Shown here in pieces: positions 18,282 to 27,307 of a stretch of DNA of 64,000 nucleotides. The notes beneath the pieces were generated by a model. That model searched no databases. It was not told the origin of the DNA and was given only the letters and a program-made list of their open reading frames with translations. This DNA is from Candidatus Babelota bacterium (lineage in GTDB: Bacteria; Babelota; Babeliae; Babelales; Vermiphilaceae), in contig JAJCZC010000013.1 in assembly GCA_029262575.1 (NCBI GenBank), positions 1 to 64,000 on the forward strand. The letters run 5' to 3'. How positions within the stretch are numbered: position 1 is the stretch's first letter; each line of letters starts with the position of its first letter. Position numbers and translations under genes: made by a program.

Positions 18282-18479
18282 GCAGGTATATTAACTCAGA
18301 AAACTCGATAAACCTCTTTTCTATGGAAAACGCCTATAAAATCGGCATTGTTCATGTGATGCTCTTGGGTGTTCTCCTTCCTGTTTTTAAAAAAATATTG
18401 CAGCTAGATAATTATTTGTGGTACTTTAAAGCTAAGTCCAGTTGTTATTGTTTTTTATATATAGAAGAAGGGAATAGGG

Positions 18480-19628
18480 ATGAAGAAAGTATCTAAATAT
18501 ATGTTGTTATGTATTTATGCATTGACGAGCTCTTTAAGTTTGCTTAATGCTGCAGCTGATAACCATAACCATAAGGAAAAGTTTAGTAAGAGTCCTTCAA
18601 CTCTTGGACTGTGGGGGGTCCCAGAAGGGAAGCCTAGCGGAGCTATAGAAGAAGTGCAAATGATAGAGGAAGAGATGAACAATCTCGCACGCAATAGAAA
18701 TTTTAAAGAGCTCGCAAGAGTACTTATTGAAGAATACATCAATGAGTACAGCAGCGTGTTTAAAGGGGATCTCAACTCCACAAGTGCAGAAAAGCGTGAA
18801 TTTGCCAATCCCTGGAAAATAGTTCGTAGCCTTAATTTTCTCGATCAGTATCAAGATCTTGAAGGGAAGAGTGTTCTGGATTATATAAAAATGCATAAAG
18901 ATAATATAAAGGTCTTGGGTTATCTCACAAACACAGTTGCTATAGGGCATGGAGATGACAAGAATCAGTGGATTTCGACACTTAGGGATCATATGAATTC
19001 CGAGGATAAGTTGGCAGATAACTTAACAGCCGATATCTATGAAATGGTGAATTTAACCAAAGGTCTAGAGGCGCCTTCTAGGGATGGAGAATTTAATCCT
19101 TTGAGAAAACTAGACAATCTGAATGTTTACAGCCGAGGTTCAGCTGATAAGATACTAGACCTACGCATCAAAAATTTAGAGAATGTTAAGCAAATATTGG
19201 AGGAAAACCCGCAATTAAGGGCGAGAGAATATATAATAAGAAAGTCGCCCGAAACGAAAATTAATCTTATTAATTTGGTGGGTTGGAATGCCGAGCTAGA
19301 CAAGATTCTTTTTGGCCGTTTACGCAATGTGTATGGAAAGATGGTATCAATGATTCCGCAGTATAATTTTCCTGATTCCCGCCAGGTTGAGTCAAAAATA
19401 AATAAGGCGGGTGATTTAGGAGCAGCCGTGTATTACATATTGTTGCTCAAGACGAAAAAAGGCAGCGTGGCTGATCTCACAAAGAATGCTCAAATGAGCG
19501 AGCTTATGCATAAATATCGTAAGCTCTCATCTGAAGGTAAAGAGTTTCTTAGAAGGATTGATTTGTATGAAGAAAAGCAAAAGTTCGGCGATTCTTTCGC
19601 AGCCAATTCATCTAACAGTTCGCGATAG
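18480..19628 (+). CDS. Exported helical protein, unknown
   Basis: The 382-residue protein has a signal peptide (YMLLCIYALTSSLSLLNA, cut near residue 24) and a mostly helical, charged mature region with no membrane helix and a Ser/Asn-rich end. Purine-rich SD (GAAGAAGGGAATAGGG) precedes the ATG. It has its own upstream region of about 200 bp and is convergent with clpB. No domain recognised. Confidence 0.7.
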   Translation: MKKVSKYMLLCIYALTSSLSLLNAAADNHNHKEKFSKSPSTLGLWGVPEGKPSGAIEEVQMIEEEMNNLARNRNFKELARVLIEEYINEYSSVFKGDLNSTSAEKREFANPWKIVRSLNFLDQYQDLEGKSVLDYIKMHKDNIKVLGYLTNTVAIGHGDDKNQWISTLRDHMNSEDKLADNLTADIYEMVNLTKGLEAPSRDGEFNPLRKLDNLNVYSRGSADKILDLRIKNLENVKQILEENPQLRAREYIIRKSPETKINLINLVGWNAELDKILFGRLRNVYGKMVSMIPQYNFPDSRQVESKINKAGDLGAAVYYILLLKTKKGSVADLTKNAQMSELMHKYRKLSSEGKEFLRRIDLYEEKQKFGDSFAANSSNSSR

Positions 19629-19662
19629 GATGCAGGATTGTTTTTTTGAGGTGCCATTAAGG

Positions 19663-22224
19663 TCATCGAACATGCAGTAGGTTATTTTTGAGCTCAACAT
19701 GTACGTCTTTTGCATTAGGATGTTTGAGCAAAAATTGTGAAATTGGCACCGTAATATGATTTTGCACGGCTCTTTTCAAGGGCCGTGCACCAAATTCTGG
19801 TGAATAACCAAGTTCAGCAATGCGTGCAATTGCTTCATTGGAAATATGCAGCTTCACATTGCGCTCGGCAAGACGTTTTTCCAAAATGGCAACTTGTAGA
19901 TGGGCAATCTTTTGCACATCTTTTTCTGATAATTTTTTAAAGTAGATAATTGCATCAATGCGGTTCAAAAATTCCGGACGGAAGGTTTTGTGCAGGATGT
20001 TGTCGATTTGTTGTTTAACCTCATCAGTTAATGCATTTGCTTCCAATATCAAACTTGAGCCAATATTAGATGTCATGATAACAATGGCGTTCTTAAATGA
20101 AACTGTGCGACCTTGCGAGTCGGTCAATCTGCCATCGTCTAAAATTTGTAGCAAAATGTTAAACACATCTGGATGCGCTTTTTCAATTTCATCGAATAAA
20201 ATCACGCTATATGGATGCCTGCGTACCTGTTCGGTTAGTTGGCCGCCTTCTTCATAGCCAACATATCCCGGAGGAGCGCCAATCAAACGTGCAACTGCGT
20301 GTTTTTCCATATATTCTGACATATCTATGCGGATCATTTTGGTCGGATCATTGAATAGAAAATCGGCCAATGTGCGTGCAACTTCAGTTTTACCCACACC
20401 GGTTGGCCCAAGAAACAGGAATGAGCCGATAGGGCGATTTGGATCGGTCAGTCCGGTGCGATGCATTTGAATCGCGTGCGTAATTTTGGTGATTGCCTCA
20501 TCTTGGCCAATCACTTTTTGCTCAAGAGTTTTGTTCATGTTGAGCAGTTTTTCTGTTTCGCTTTGCTTCAATTTTTCGGCTGGAATTTTGATCCACCGTG
20601 AAAGTACTGTGGCGACATCGTCTTCGTCAACTTCCTGTTTGATCAACTTAGTGCTTATACCTTTGATTTTTTCCTGCTCAACTTCAAGCGTTCCTTCAAG
20701 TTTTGCAATGGTGCCATATTTGATTTCTGATGCTTTGGCAAAGTCGCCTTCACGTTCGGCCATGTGGTATTGATAGTTAGCGTTTTCAATTTCTTCTTTG
20801 AGTTTGTTTATTTTCTCAAGTGGCGCCTTTTCAGCTTTCCATTGATTGAGCAGCTTGTTGTGTTCTTCTTTAAGGTCGGCGAGTTCTTTTTCCAAGCCAT
20901 TTAGGCGTTCTTGAGCTTTTGGATCATCTTTTTCTTTTTGCAGCGCGACCTTTTCGATTTCAAGTTGGCGAATACTGCGTGCAAGTTTATCGATCAGCTC
21001 AGGATGCGAGTCGATAGACATTTTCACCATTGCAGCCGCTTCATCGATTAAATCGATTGCTTTATCGGGCAAAAAACGATCGGCAATGTTTTTATCGGCC
21101 AATTTTACTGCATCGATCAATGCTTGATCTTTTATGCGAATACCATGATGCAATTCATAGCGTTCTTTGAGCCCACGCATAATTGAGATTGCATCTTCAA
21201 CGGTTGGCTCTTCAACGAGAACTTTTTGAAAACGGCGTTCAAGCGCGGAATCTTTTTCGATATATTTTTTATATTCTTTGATGGTGGTCGCGCCAATGCA
21301 ATGCAGTTGGCCGCGGGCCAAAGCCGGTTTAAGTAAGTTTGATGCATCCATGCCGCCGCCAGAAGAACCGGCGCCAATCAACATATGCAGTTCGTCGATA
21401 AATAGAATGACATCATCAGGATTTTTTTCGATCTCTTTTAAAATACCTTTGATGCGGTCTTCAAATTCGCCTTGATATTTGGTGCCTGCAATAAGTGAAC
21501 CCAAATCAAGGCTATATATTTTTTTATTCTTGAGGCTTTCTGGAACATCGCTATCAACAATGCGTTGTGCGATACCTTCAACAATGGCAGTTTTGCCCAC
21601 ACCTGGTTCACCAATCAACACCGGGTTGTTTTTAGTCCTACGCGAAAGAATTTGGATCACACGGCGAATCTCATCATGGCGACCAATTACGGGGTCAAGT
21701 TTGCCCAAACGTGCTTCTTCGGTTATATTTTGTGCGTATTTATCCAAAATATTATACTTGCCTTCTGCAGTCTTGCTATCCACTGTGCTTCCTTTGCGTA
21801 ACTCTTTCATATATTTGAGAATGTTTGCGCGCGTAAAGCCTTGTTGTTTAAAGAATGATTGAACAAATGGGGGCAAGTAGCGCGTTTCGGCCCATGCTAA
21901 CATGATATGCTCGAGCGAAATAAATTGATCACCAAGTTGATCAGCTTCTTTTTTGCATAAGGTTAAAAAATCTTGCATGGCTTGATCCATGCTCAATTTA
22001 GTCCCCGACGCAGAGGGTAATTGATCAAGCCCTTGTTGGGCGATTGTGCGCAATTGATCAATGGGAATGTTGAGCATTTGCAAAAATGAGGAGCAAAATT
22101 CGTTCTCTAATGCGGCTGCAACGGTGTGTATTGGTTGCAGTGTTGGGTTATTGCGTTGCATGGCAAGTTTAACTGCATCATTGATTAGTTCTTGTGTTGC
22201 ATTAGTGAAATTTTGTGTATCCAT
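19663..22224 (-). CDS. clpB: ClpB disaggregase chaperone
   Basis: The 853-residue protein has an N-terminal Clp repeat domain (1-145), AAA1 with GEPGVGKTAI (about 200-400), the coiled-coil M-domain (about 405-525) and AAA2 with GPTGVGKTEVA. A D2-small domain ends with FGARPLKRAVQNHI. ClpB works with DnaK to rescue aggregated proteins after heat stress. Length is normal. SD GAGGT precedes the ATG at 22224. Elements resembling a heat-shock promoter lie just upstream. Confidence 0.97.
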   Translation of the reverse strand: MDTQNFTNATQELINDAVKLAMQRNNPTLQPIHTVAAALENEFCSSFLQMLNIPIDQLRTIAQQGLDQLPSASGTKLSMDQAMQDFLTLCKKEADQLGDQFISLEHIMLAWAETRYLPPFVQSFFKQQGFTRANILKYMKELRKGSTVDSKTAEGKYNILDKYAQNITEEARLGKLDPVIGRHDEIRRVIQILSRRTKNNPVLIGEPGVGKTAIVEGIAQRIVDSDVPESLKNKKIYSLDLGSLIAGTKYQGEFEDRIKGILKEIEKNPDDVILFIDELHMLIGAGSSGGGMDASNLLKPALARGQLHCIGATTIKEYKKYIEKDSALERRFQKVLVEEPTVEDAISIMRGLKERYELHHGIRIKDQALIDAVKLADKNIADRFLPDKAIDLIDEAAAMVKMSIDSHPELIDKLARSIRQLEIEKVALQKEKDDPKAQERLNGLEKELADLKEEHNKLLNQWKAEKAPLEKINKLKEEIENANYQYHMAEREGDFAKASEIKYGTIAKLEGTLEVEQEKIKGISTKLIKQEVDEDDVATVLSRWIKIPAEKLKQSETEKLLNMNKTLEQKVIGQDEAITKITHAIQMHRTGLTDPNRPIGSFLFLGPTGVGKTEVARTLADFLFNDPTKMIRIDMSEYMEKHAVARLIGAPPGYVGYEEGGQLTEQVRRHPYSVILFDEIEKAHPDVFNILLQILDDGRLTDSQGRTVSFKNAIVIMTSNIGSSLILEANALTDEVKQQIDNILHKTFRPEFLNRIDAIIYFKKLSEKDVQKIAHLQVAILEKRLAERNVKLHISNEAIARIAELGYSPEFGARPLKRAVQNHITVPISQFLLKHPNAKDVHVELKNNLLHVR

Positions 22225-22260
22225 AAAATTACCTCATTTTTTTTGATCACTCATATTCAA

Positions 22261-22291
22261 AAATAGGGTAATATATTTGCATTGTTCAAAC
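22261..22291 (-). promoter_or_regulatory. Possible heat-shock (sigma-32-like) promoter of clpB
   Basis: On the minus strand TTTGAAC (22284-22290) and ACCCTATTT (22261-22269) lie about 14 nt apart, 36-67 nt before the clpB ATG. This resembles the CTTGAA / CCCCAT-T heat-shock pattern. It is a motif match only, and the organism's sigma factors are unknown. Confidence 0.35.
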
Positions 22292-22345
22292 AACAGTTAT
22301 TATTTCTCAAATCTTATAACGGCAGGTTCGCGCATGATTCGGGTG

Positions 22346-23359
22346 TTATATATTACTGCTTGTAGATGGTTTATTGAGGGCAGTGGTGTTGAATAATTTT
22401 GTGTCTTTGAAGTCTTCTGGTAATGCATTATATGTTTTCAAGTCTTCGCTGCCCACCGTATATGCCTCTTTCTTTTTCCATGATTGTGCGGCTAGAAGCA
22501 ATAATTTTAGTTCGGAGTTAGTCCGCTTTTTTGGAGTGAATTCACCAAGTGTGTTTATTTTGGTTGTTTTTGAATTATAAGCTGAAATTTTGAACTCATT
22601 CTTTATAAAAAAGACCAGAGTGTAATTTGTATTAAGAGGCCAAGTGATAAATTTAGGTTTTTTTAGTATAGGGCGCATTTCTGGCACGGGGCCCTTTATT
22701 GGGGTGTTTATACGCCAGGCATAAAGCATATGGTATAGCTCGTGTTTGCTTATGCAGCTACGGGATATCTTGACTGTAACGACTTTATTGTCGTGCGTGA
22801 AGGCTGCTGATCGCATTTCGCTTTCAGATTTACGAAGGCTACTGTGTGTCAATCTGGCAGTCGCATCCTTTTTGATGTCGCTGATCAGCAGCCGATTGGA
22901 TATGCTGCCATCTTGCCGGGTGACTTCTTCTGCACTTAGTATCAATTTTTTATTTGGGCTTATGAGAGGTAACTCGTTGCTTTTGTGCAAATAGCGAAGC
23001 TGATTCTTGTGATGATCAAAAATGGCGAAGGTGTCTTTATTTACTTTGATGAGGATTATACCTTCGGTTTTAGGATTAGAAAACTCCTTACGTTTTTTTT
23101 CATACCGTTCTTTGAGTATTGGCGCGACTCGATGGAAAAAAAATGACTGTTTTGCTTGTTCGGTTTGAAGATCTTTAATTATCTCCAATGTAGGCCATTG
23201 TGTGCAATCAATGTTCTGCTGCTTTATGAATGCTTTTGTTATGAGCTGTAATGTGTTTGGCTTCGGCCTATCCTCGCCATGCGGTGTGTTGTGTGCAGCA
23301 AAAGTTATCTGTGCAATGAATGTGGCGAGAGTGATTAAGGTTCGTTTTGTTGGGCGCAT
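22346..23359 (-). CDS. Exported beta-propeller-like protein sharing a C-terminal module with the Skp1-WD40 neighbour
   Basis: The 337-residue protein has a signal peptide (LITLATFIAQITFA), a helical N-terminal part and a beta-rich middle with WD-like blades (FAIFDHHKNQLRYL; NRLLISDIKKDA; RSAAFTHDNKVVTVKIS). Near the C-terminus SWKKK, DLKTYNAL and FKDTKLF correspond to SWKQK, DLKIYKSL and FKDKRLF in the protein encoded at 23759-25921, and both end Ser/Thr-rich. It may be a shortened paralogue. It is on the same strand, downstream of that gene. Function unknown; a host-directed role is inference. Confidence 0.65.
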   Translation of the reverse strand: MRPTKRTLITLATFIAQITFAAHNTPHGEDRPKPNTLQLITKAFIKQQNIDCTQWPTLEIIKDLQTEQAKQSFFFHRVAPILKERYEKKRKEFSNPKTEGIILIKVNKDTFAIFDHHKNQLRYLHKSNELPLISPNKKLILSAEEVTRQDGSISNRLLISDIKKDATARLTHSSLRKSESEMRSAAFTHDNKVVTVKISRSCISKHELYHMLYAWRINTPIKGPVPEMRPILKKPKFITWPLNTNYTLVFFIKNEFKISAYNSKTTKINTLGEFTPKKRTNSELKLLLLAAQSWKKKEAYTVGSEDLKTYNALPEDFKDTKLFNTTALNKPSTSSNI

Positions 23360-23430
23360 AACTGTATCCTATGTGTTCGTCATGGTTCAGAGCGAAGCAG
23401 GGTTAGCGTTGTGTGTTACATGATTATTTT

Positions 23431-23470
23431 ACACTATTTTGCCTCAGATGTATTTGAGGCAAAATAGTGT
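23431..23470. other. Long perfect palindrome (16-bp stem)
   Basis: ACACTATTTTGCCTCA (23431-23446) is exactly complementary to TGAGGCAAAATAGTGT (23455-23470) across an 8-nt loop. It lies about 290 nt after the 23759-25921 gene and 72 nt before the 22346-23359 gene. It could be a terminator or processing hairpin, though no T-run follows directly. Confidence 0.8.
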
Positions 23471-23546
23471 GATTGATTTTATGCTTATAGCATTTGTCAC
23501 TAAGTTCCGCGCAGAAAGAAAATAACAGTTACCAAATGAGTAACAC

Positions 23547-23612
23547 TTAAGCAACGATTGCCGATGTGCTGAGCAATGTGATGATTGCTATATTCAGTTT
23601 AAATACATTCAT
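23547..23612 (-). pseudogene. Signal-peptide-only mini-ORF (21 codons)
   Basis: GGAGAG (23618-23623) precedes an ATG at 23612 that opens a 21-codon frame. It reads as a complete signal peptide ending in AIVA, with TAA exactly at the expected cleavage site. This looks like the remnant of a decayed secreted-protein gene or a tiny secreted peptide. The rest of the 23360-23758 gap holds only this ORF and the palindrome at 23431. Confidence 0.4.
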
Positions 23613-23758
23613 GGGTTCTCTCCATTTATTTGATTAAAAAATATCTATTTATTGTTATTGCTTGTTGATGTAATGGTTTCATTCACTAAGTTTGTATGTT
23701 GGTTATTGCCGCCCAGCAATGCTAATGGGTTTTGCGTTATTTGTGCTGCAGCTTGGAT

Positions 23759-25921
23759 TCAGCTCATTGTAGAGGTGTCTTTCAAGGTGCTATTATCGCT
23801 ACTTGTTGATGCAGCTTGCTGTTCATTGTCGTCAATAAGTCTGAATAAGCGCTTATCTTTGAAAGTACGATCTAAGCTTTTATATATTTTCAGATCTTTA
23901 TCAGTTGCTAGTTCATAAGGGTTTTTTTGTTTCCATGATGCCATTGATTTGTGCATGAGGCCGACCATTTTGAAGCCTTTTTTAGAGGTCGCCAATTTGT
24001 TTAATAGGGTTGTGTAGCTCCTAAATAGAGCAAGGCCTCCTGTGGAGAGCCCCGCGACAATTTTGGTGCCGTCACAACTAAAAGAGACTGATTTGATTTC
24101 ATTATTCATATCCAAAGTTGAGTTGTTTTTTGAGTTATTAGAGGGATAAGCTTGAAGGAGTGGCTGTAGCCTTTTTCCATTTAAGGGATCCCAAAGAAAG
24201 ATTTTATATAGCTTTGTGAGGAACAAAGGGGCGGCTCTTTCTTGTGCTATGGTTGCTATGATAGAGCTATCAGGCTTGAGGCTGTTCGTTGAGAGATTGG
24301 GCGTTCTCCCTCCGCCTTGCGTGTGCAAAACTTTTTTTGTTTGTGTATCTCTTATATATGTTTTGCCGTAGCGGTCTACTTCGGCAATGAGAGTGCCGTC
24401 ATGGTTAAAGCATGCTGTATATAGATAATTTTCTGGTTTCCAGGATGCTACGGCCTTATTCTTTTGAATATCGTAGATTGTTACGTTACCCGATCCTGAG
24501 GTCAATAATAATTCTTTGCTGCTAGGGCTCCAATTTGTACTATAAGCGCACAGATTATAGATGCGAGGGCTTGTTACTTCATCAAAGTTGAGCATCTCGC
24601 TGCTCACGAGATATTTTATAAATTTTCCTGTTTGAGCATTATATATGCCAACGGTTGGTTTATGGTCTTTGTGCAAAATACTAATATAAGATCCGTCTGG
24701 GCTAAAAGCTGCATTTTTCCCTAGCTTTTGTAAGGCAAAAAGAAACTTGCCATTTTGCACATTAAAGCACTGCACGTTTCGGCATCGAGGGTTGTGGCCG
24801 CAATTGGCAGGATCGGTTGTAATTATAATGTGTTTGCTATCGGGGCTAAAAGATACAAATTCTACTTTATGATCAAATGTTAACGTGCGCAGATATCCGC
24901 CCGATAATGCATCCCAAATGCAGACTGTTTTATCATCAGATGCTGATGCAATATATTTGTCATTAGGGCTAAACGCTGCGAAATTTACTGCATCACTATG
25001 GTTCGCTAATTGCTGAAGTTTATCACTGTAGCCAATGCGGGCAATCAAGGCATTATTAACTTTTGATAGTACAACTTTGGTGAAATGAGGCAGTAAAAAG
25101 GAAGCATTGTAGAATAGGCTATCATCACAAAGCGAGTCATCAGCTGCAGCAAGCGTTATCAGGTCTATAAGCGTGTCATTGAGGTCGAGATAGTTTGCTG
25201 CAAGAAATAGCTCTTTCCACATTGATGCTCGTTCCTTTACCTCTGTCGGCAAAAGCTCTGCTAGGTAAGTTGCGAGTTTTTCCTTTATTTTGAGTGTAGA
25301 GGCTTTGTGTATTAATTTGATGACGAGCTCTAGTGTTGATGCATTTATTGCGTAGAGTGGAATCGGTGAGCCACCAGATGTTTCAGATGAAAATTGTTCA
25401 TATAAATCTGATAATAAGCGGCTTTGCATTGCCACCGTTTTATCAATTACGAATATGCTCTGATCGCTGCTTTGAAGATGTATATGGTTTGTTTGGTCTT
25501 GAGGTTTTGGGAGCCCTTTTCGCAGCTGATTCAGAGTTCCGTTGCGAAGTCTTTGCCACATAGAGCTTCTGCTTTTAAAGCAACCAGAAAGCTTATTTAA
25601 GTCCTGATTAGTCTGTGCGATCTTTAGCATTAACTTTGTGAACTCACATGAGTGCGTGAATTCATTTATTTGGGATACATACGTTTTTAGGAGTTTTGTA
25701 TGAAGATTTTCGGCCCTGTTTGCGATAGCCCATTTATCTTGTTCGCTGGCTGAGCCAAAGGCTTCTAGTTCTTTTAAAAATGTGTTTTTAAGTTGTTCAA
25801 AGTTTGCCGCTTTTTGCATCTGATTGCTATTGCTCGATGATGCATCGTTAAGGTTCATTGCATAAGCCGATTGTGCAACGAGTAATAAGATGATTGCTGT
25901 ATAGCATTTAATTGATTTCAT
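23759..25921 (-). CDS. Exported Skp1-like / WD40 fusion protein (candidate ubiquitin-ligase mimic)
   Basis: The 720-residue protein starts at ATG 25921 (GGGTGGA upstream) with a signal peptide cut near residue 21 (AQSAYA). A helical region (25-140) leads to a Skp1-like domain (about 146-259): IHLQSSDQSIFVID, AMQS, PIPL, NASTLELVI and LFLAANYLDL match the eukaryotic Skp1 core closely in order and spacing. WD40 blades follow (about 305-640; HSDAVNFAAFSPNDKYIASA, SDDKTVCIWD), then the SWKQK/DLKIY/FKDKRLF module. Skp1 links Cul1 to F-box receptors, many of which carry WD40 propellers; here adaptor and propeller are one chain. The last Skp1 helices that bind F-boxes are not evident. Domain calls are motif-based; delivery into a host is inferred. 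Confidence 0.88.
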   Translation of the reverse strand: MKSIKCYTAIILLLVAQSAYAMNLNDASSSNSNQMQKAANFEQLKNTFLKELEAFGSASEQDKWAIANRAENLHTKLLKTYVSQINEFTHSCEFTKLMLKIAQTNQDLNKLSGCFKSRSSMWQRLRNGTLNQLRKGLPKPQDQTNHIHLQSSDQSIFVIDKTVAMQSRLLSDLYEQFSSETSGGSPIPLYAINASTLELVIKLIHKASTLKIKEKLATYLAELLPTEVKERASMWKELFLAANYLDLNDTLIDLITLAAADDSLCDDSLFYNASFLLPHFTKVVLSKVNNALIARIGYSDKLQQLANHSDAVNFAAFSPNDKYIASASDDKTVCIWDALSGGYLRTLTFDHKVEFVSFSPDSKHIIITTDPANCGHNPRCRNVQCFNVQNGKFLFALQKLGKNAAFSPDGSYISILHKDHKPTVGIYNAQTGKFIKYLVSSEMLNFDEVTSPRIYNLCAYSTNWSPSSKELLLTSGSGNVTIYDIQKNKAVASWKPENYLYTACFNHDGTLIAEVDRYGKTYIRDTQTKKVLHTQGGGRTPNLSTNSLKPDSSIIATIAQERAAPLFLTKLYKIFLWDPLNGKRLQPLLQAYPSNNSKNNSTLDMNNEIKSVSFSCDGTKIVAGLSTGGLALFRSYTTLLNKLATSKKGFKMVGLMHKSMASWKQKNPYELATDKDLKIYKSLDRTFKDKRLFRLIDDNEQQAASTSSDNSTLKDTSTMS

Positions 25922-26073
25922 AACTTCCACCCTATGCGTTTATTTAAAAAAGCCTTTTCTAATTAAAAAATCCTTATTTTATTTATCATATCACATATTA
26001 CGCAAATTGCAATTTTTTTACCTGAAATAGCTAGCGGCTCTTTCAGGATGCGATTTATGCTTGGGGGTTTAAT

Positions 26074-26378
26074 CTATATTTTAGGTTTTTTTTGGCTGCG
26101 AATGTCTTTGTGTCGGCGCAATTTGTGATAACTTACGGCAAAATGATGGGCATAATCACGCAGAGCAATAAGCGTTTTGCCGATAGGTGTTTTGACGTCT
26201 AAAACTATGCCATCGGGGTGTTGTGGCGTGAATAAGGTTTCTTCCCGTTTTGCCAAGCTCGCGAAGAGTGTATTAGGGAATAGATCTTTAACTGCATTCA
26301 ATTGGCCCTTGCCGCCATCGATTAAGACTAAATCGGGCAAATCTTCCGGATTTTTATACCGTCTTGAGACAATTTCAT
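26074..26378 (-). pseudogene. uvrC: Displaced 3' end of uvrC
   Basis: This fragment reproduces the last about 93 codons of uvrC (LPDLVLIDGGKGQL through YHKLRRHKDIR), then diverges into SQKKPKI and a stop. It lacks the GIY-YIG and UVR parts. It is part of a 282-bp direct repeat with the real uvrC end. It lies beyond the RING-type gene, as expected if a segment inserted in uvrC and brought or created a replacement 3' end. Confidence 0.9.
26097..26378. repeat. Left copy of 282-bp direct repeat (uvrC 3' end)
   Basis: It aligns without gaps to 27827-28108 at a constant offset of 1730 bp. Only three differences are seen (26134, 26215, 26329). Identity begins at TGCG, next to the uvrC stop, and ends at AATTTCAT. 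The 1.45 kb between the copies holds the promoter and the two halves of the RING-type gene. Confidence 0.97.
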
Positions 26379-26492
26379 CGCTCTTGACCCTTAAGATGGC
26401 TTTTTTATTAGAAATACTTACTTTTATCTATCACAGGAGATGGGACTCTAATTGAATATTAAAACACAAGGGCAAGGTTTTAAATTTTCAAC

Positions 26493-26520
26493 TTGACAAA
26501 TAACGCTAGCTGTGTATGCT
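26493..26520 (+). promoter_or_regulatory. Sigma-70-type promoter of the RING-type gene
   Basis: TTGACA (26493-26498) and TATGCT (26515-26520) are separated by 16 bp. The start of transcription would be near 26527. A strong SD (AAAGGAGG, 26556-26563) precedes the ATG at 26570, so high expression is expected. Confidence 0.7.
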
Positions 26521-26569
26521 AAGGGTAGTATTTTAATCGTTTTTTGCCTAATTTTAAAGGAGGTTTAGT

Positions 26570-27307
26570 ATGAAGTATCGTACTCAACTAAAATATGTGG
26601 TTCTTGCTAACCTAATAATAGCACATGTAGCATCAGGATCGAGCAACGATGATAAAGAGGTGTTGGCTCAGGCCAATTTTGCCGAATACAATCAAAGCGC
26701 AAAAGTGTTTGCGGATGGATCCATTGAAGTGACCTCTGGAGATAATAAGACAGTTTCCCTTGTAACGGAATATGCGCCAAAAATGTATAAATATGCCATA
26801 CACCGCATATCTATAGCTGAAGAAGGCTATGCGTATAGTAAATTTTGTCTATGCTCGGCATGTAAGAAGTATCTAAATGCTGGGACAAAGAAAAGATTGA
26901 AGCATGAGTATATGCAGTATGGTGACAGCGACACAGTTACTGATTGCAATGCGTTCATTGATCAATCTAGTCTCGGCGAAGAATGGACACAGGTCAATTA
27001 TAGCAAAAGCAGAGGCGATGATTTTTCAAGGGAAGTAAGAGCGTCTTTTAATGTAAAAAAGGATGCTGATGAGGCGTTTACCGATTTAAAAATTTCGCAA
27101 GATTGTTTTAAATCTTTTTTGAAGCCTATTCATGGAGGCAATAGGGATGTGCTATTTTCTAATGGTCACGATACATTGTTAGGGTTAACAACCAAGCTGC
27201 GTTTATATGTAATGCATCCGAATTCACCTTCAAGATCTAACTATGCTATAGTGTCGCCCGTAGAGTGCAGCTTGTCTCATGTAGATTGGGGCAGTTGGAA
27301 AAAGTAA
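26570..27307 (+). CDS. Exported protein, N-terminal part of a frameshifted RING-type protein
   Basis: The 245-residue protein starts with a signal peptide (YVVLANLIIAHVASG). The mature part contains a CLCSACKKYL cysteine cluster and a beta-rich C-terminal half (TTKLRLYVM). The frame stops at TAA 27305-27307 right after TGG AAA AAG. Reading -1 there continues directly into the RING-type frame that ends at 27756. I think the original gene encoded one secreted protein of about 395 residues, with an N-terminal domain of unknown type and a zinc-binding C-terminal domain. Whether it is broken, recoded or a sequence error cannot be seen. Confidence 0.75.
   Translation: MKYRTQLKYVVLANLIIAHVASGSSNDDKEVLAQANFAEYNQSAKVFADGSIEVTSGDNKTVSLVTEYAPKMYKYAIHRISIAEEGYAYSKFCLCSACKKYLNAGTKKRLKHEYMQYGDSDTVTDCNAFIDQSSLGEEWTQVNYSKSRGDDFSREVRASFNVKKDADEAFTDLKISQDCFKSFLKPIHGGNRDVLFSNGHDTLLGLTTKLRLYVMHPNSPSRSNYAIVSPVECSLSHVDWGSWKK

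Noticed and set aside
18323-18496. 57-codon frame with a hydrophobic segment upstream of the 18480 gene
   Set aside because: No SD, overlaps the next gene out of frame, composition not clearly coding.
27265-27307. Independent GTG start for the RING-type frame
   Set aside because: No SD at a workable distance and it lies inside the upstream coding region; a frameshift joining the frames explains it better.
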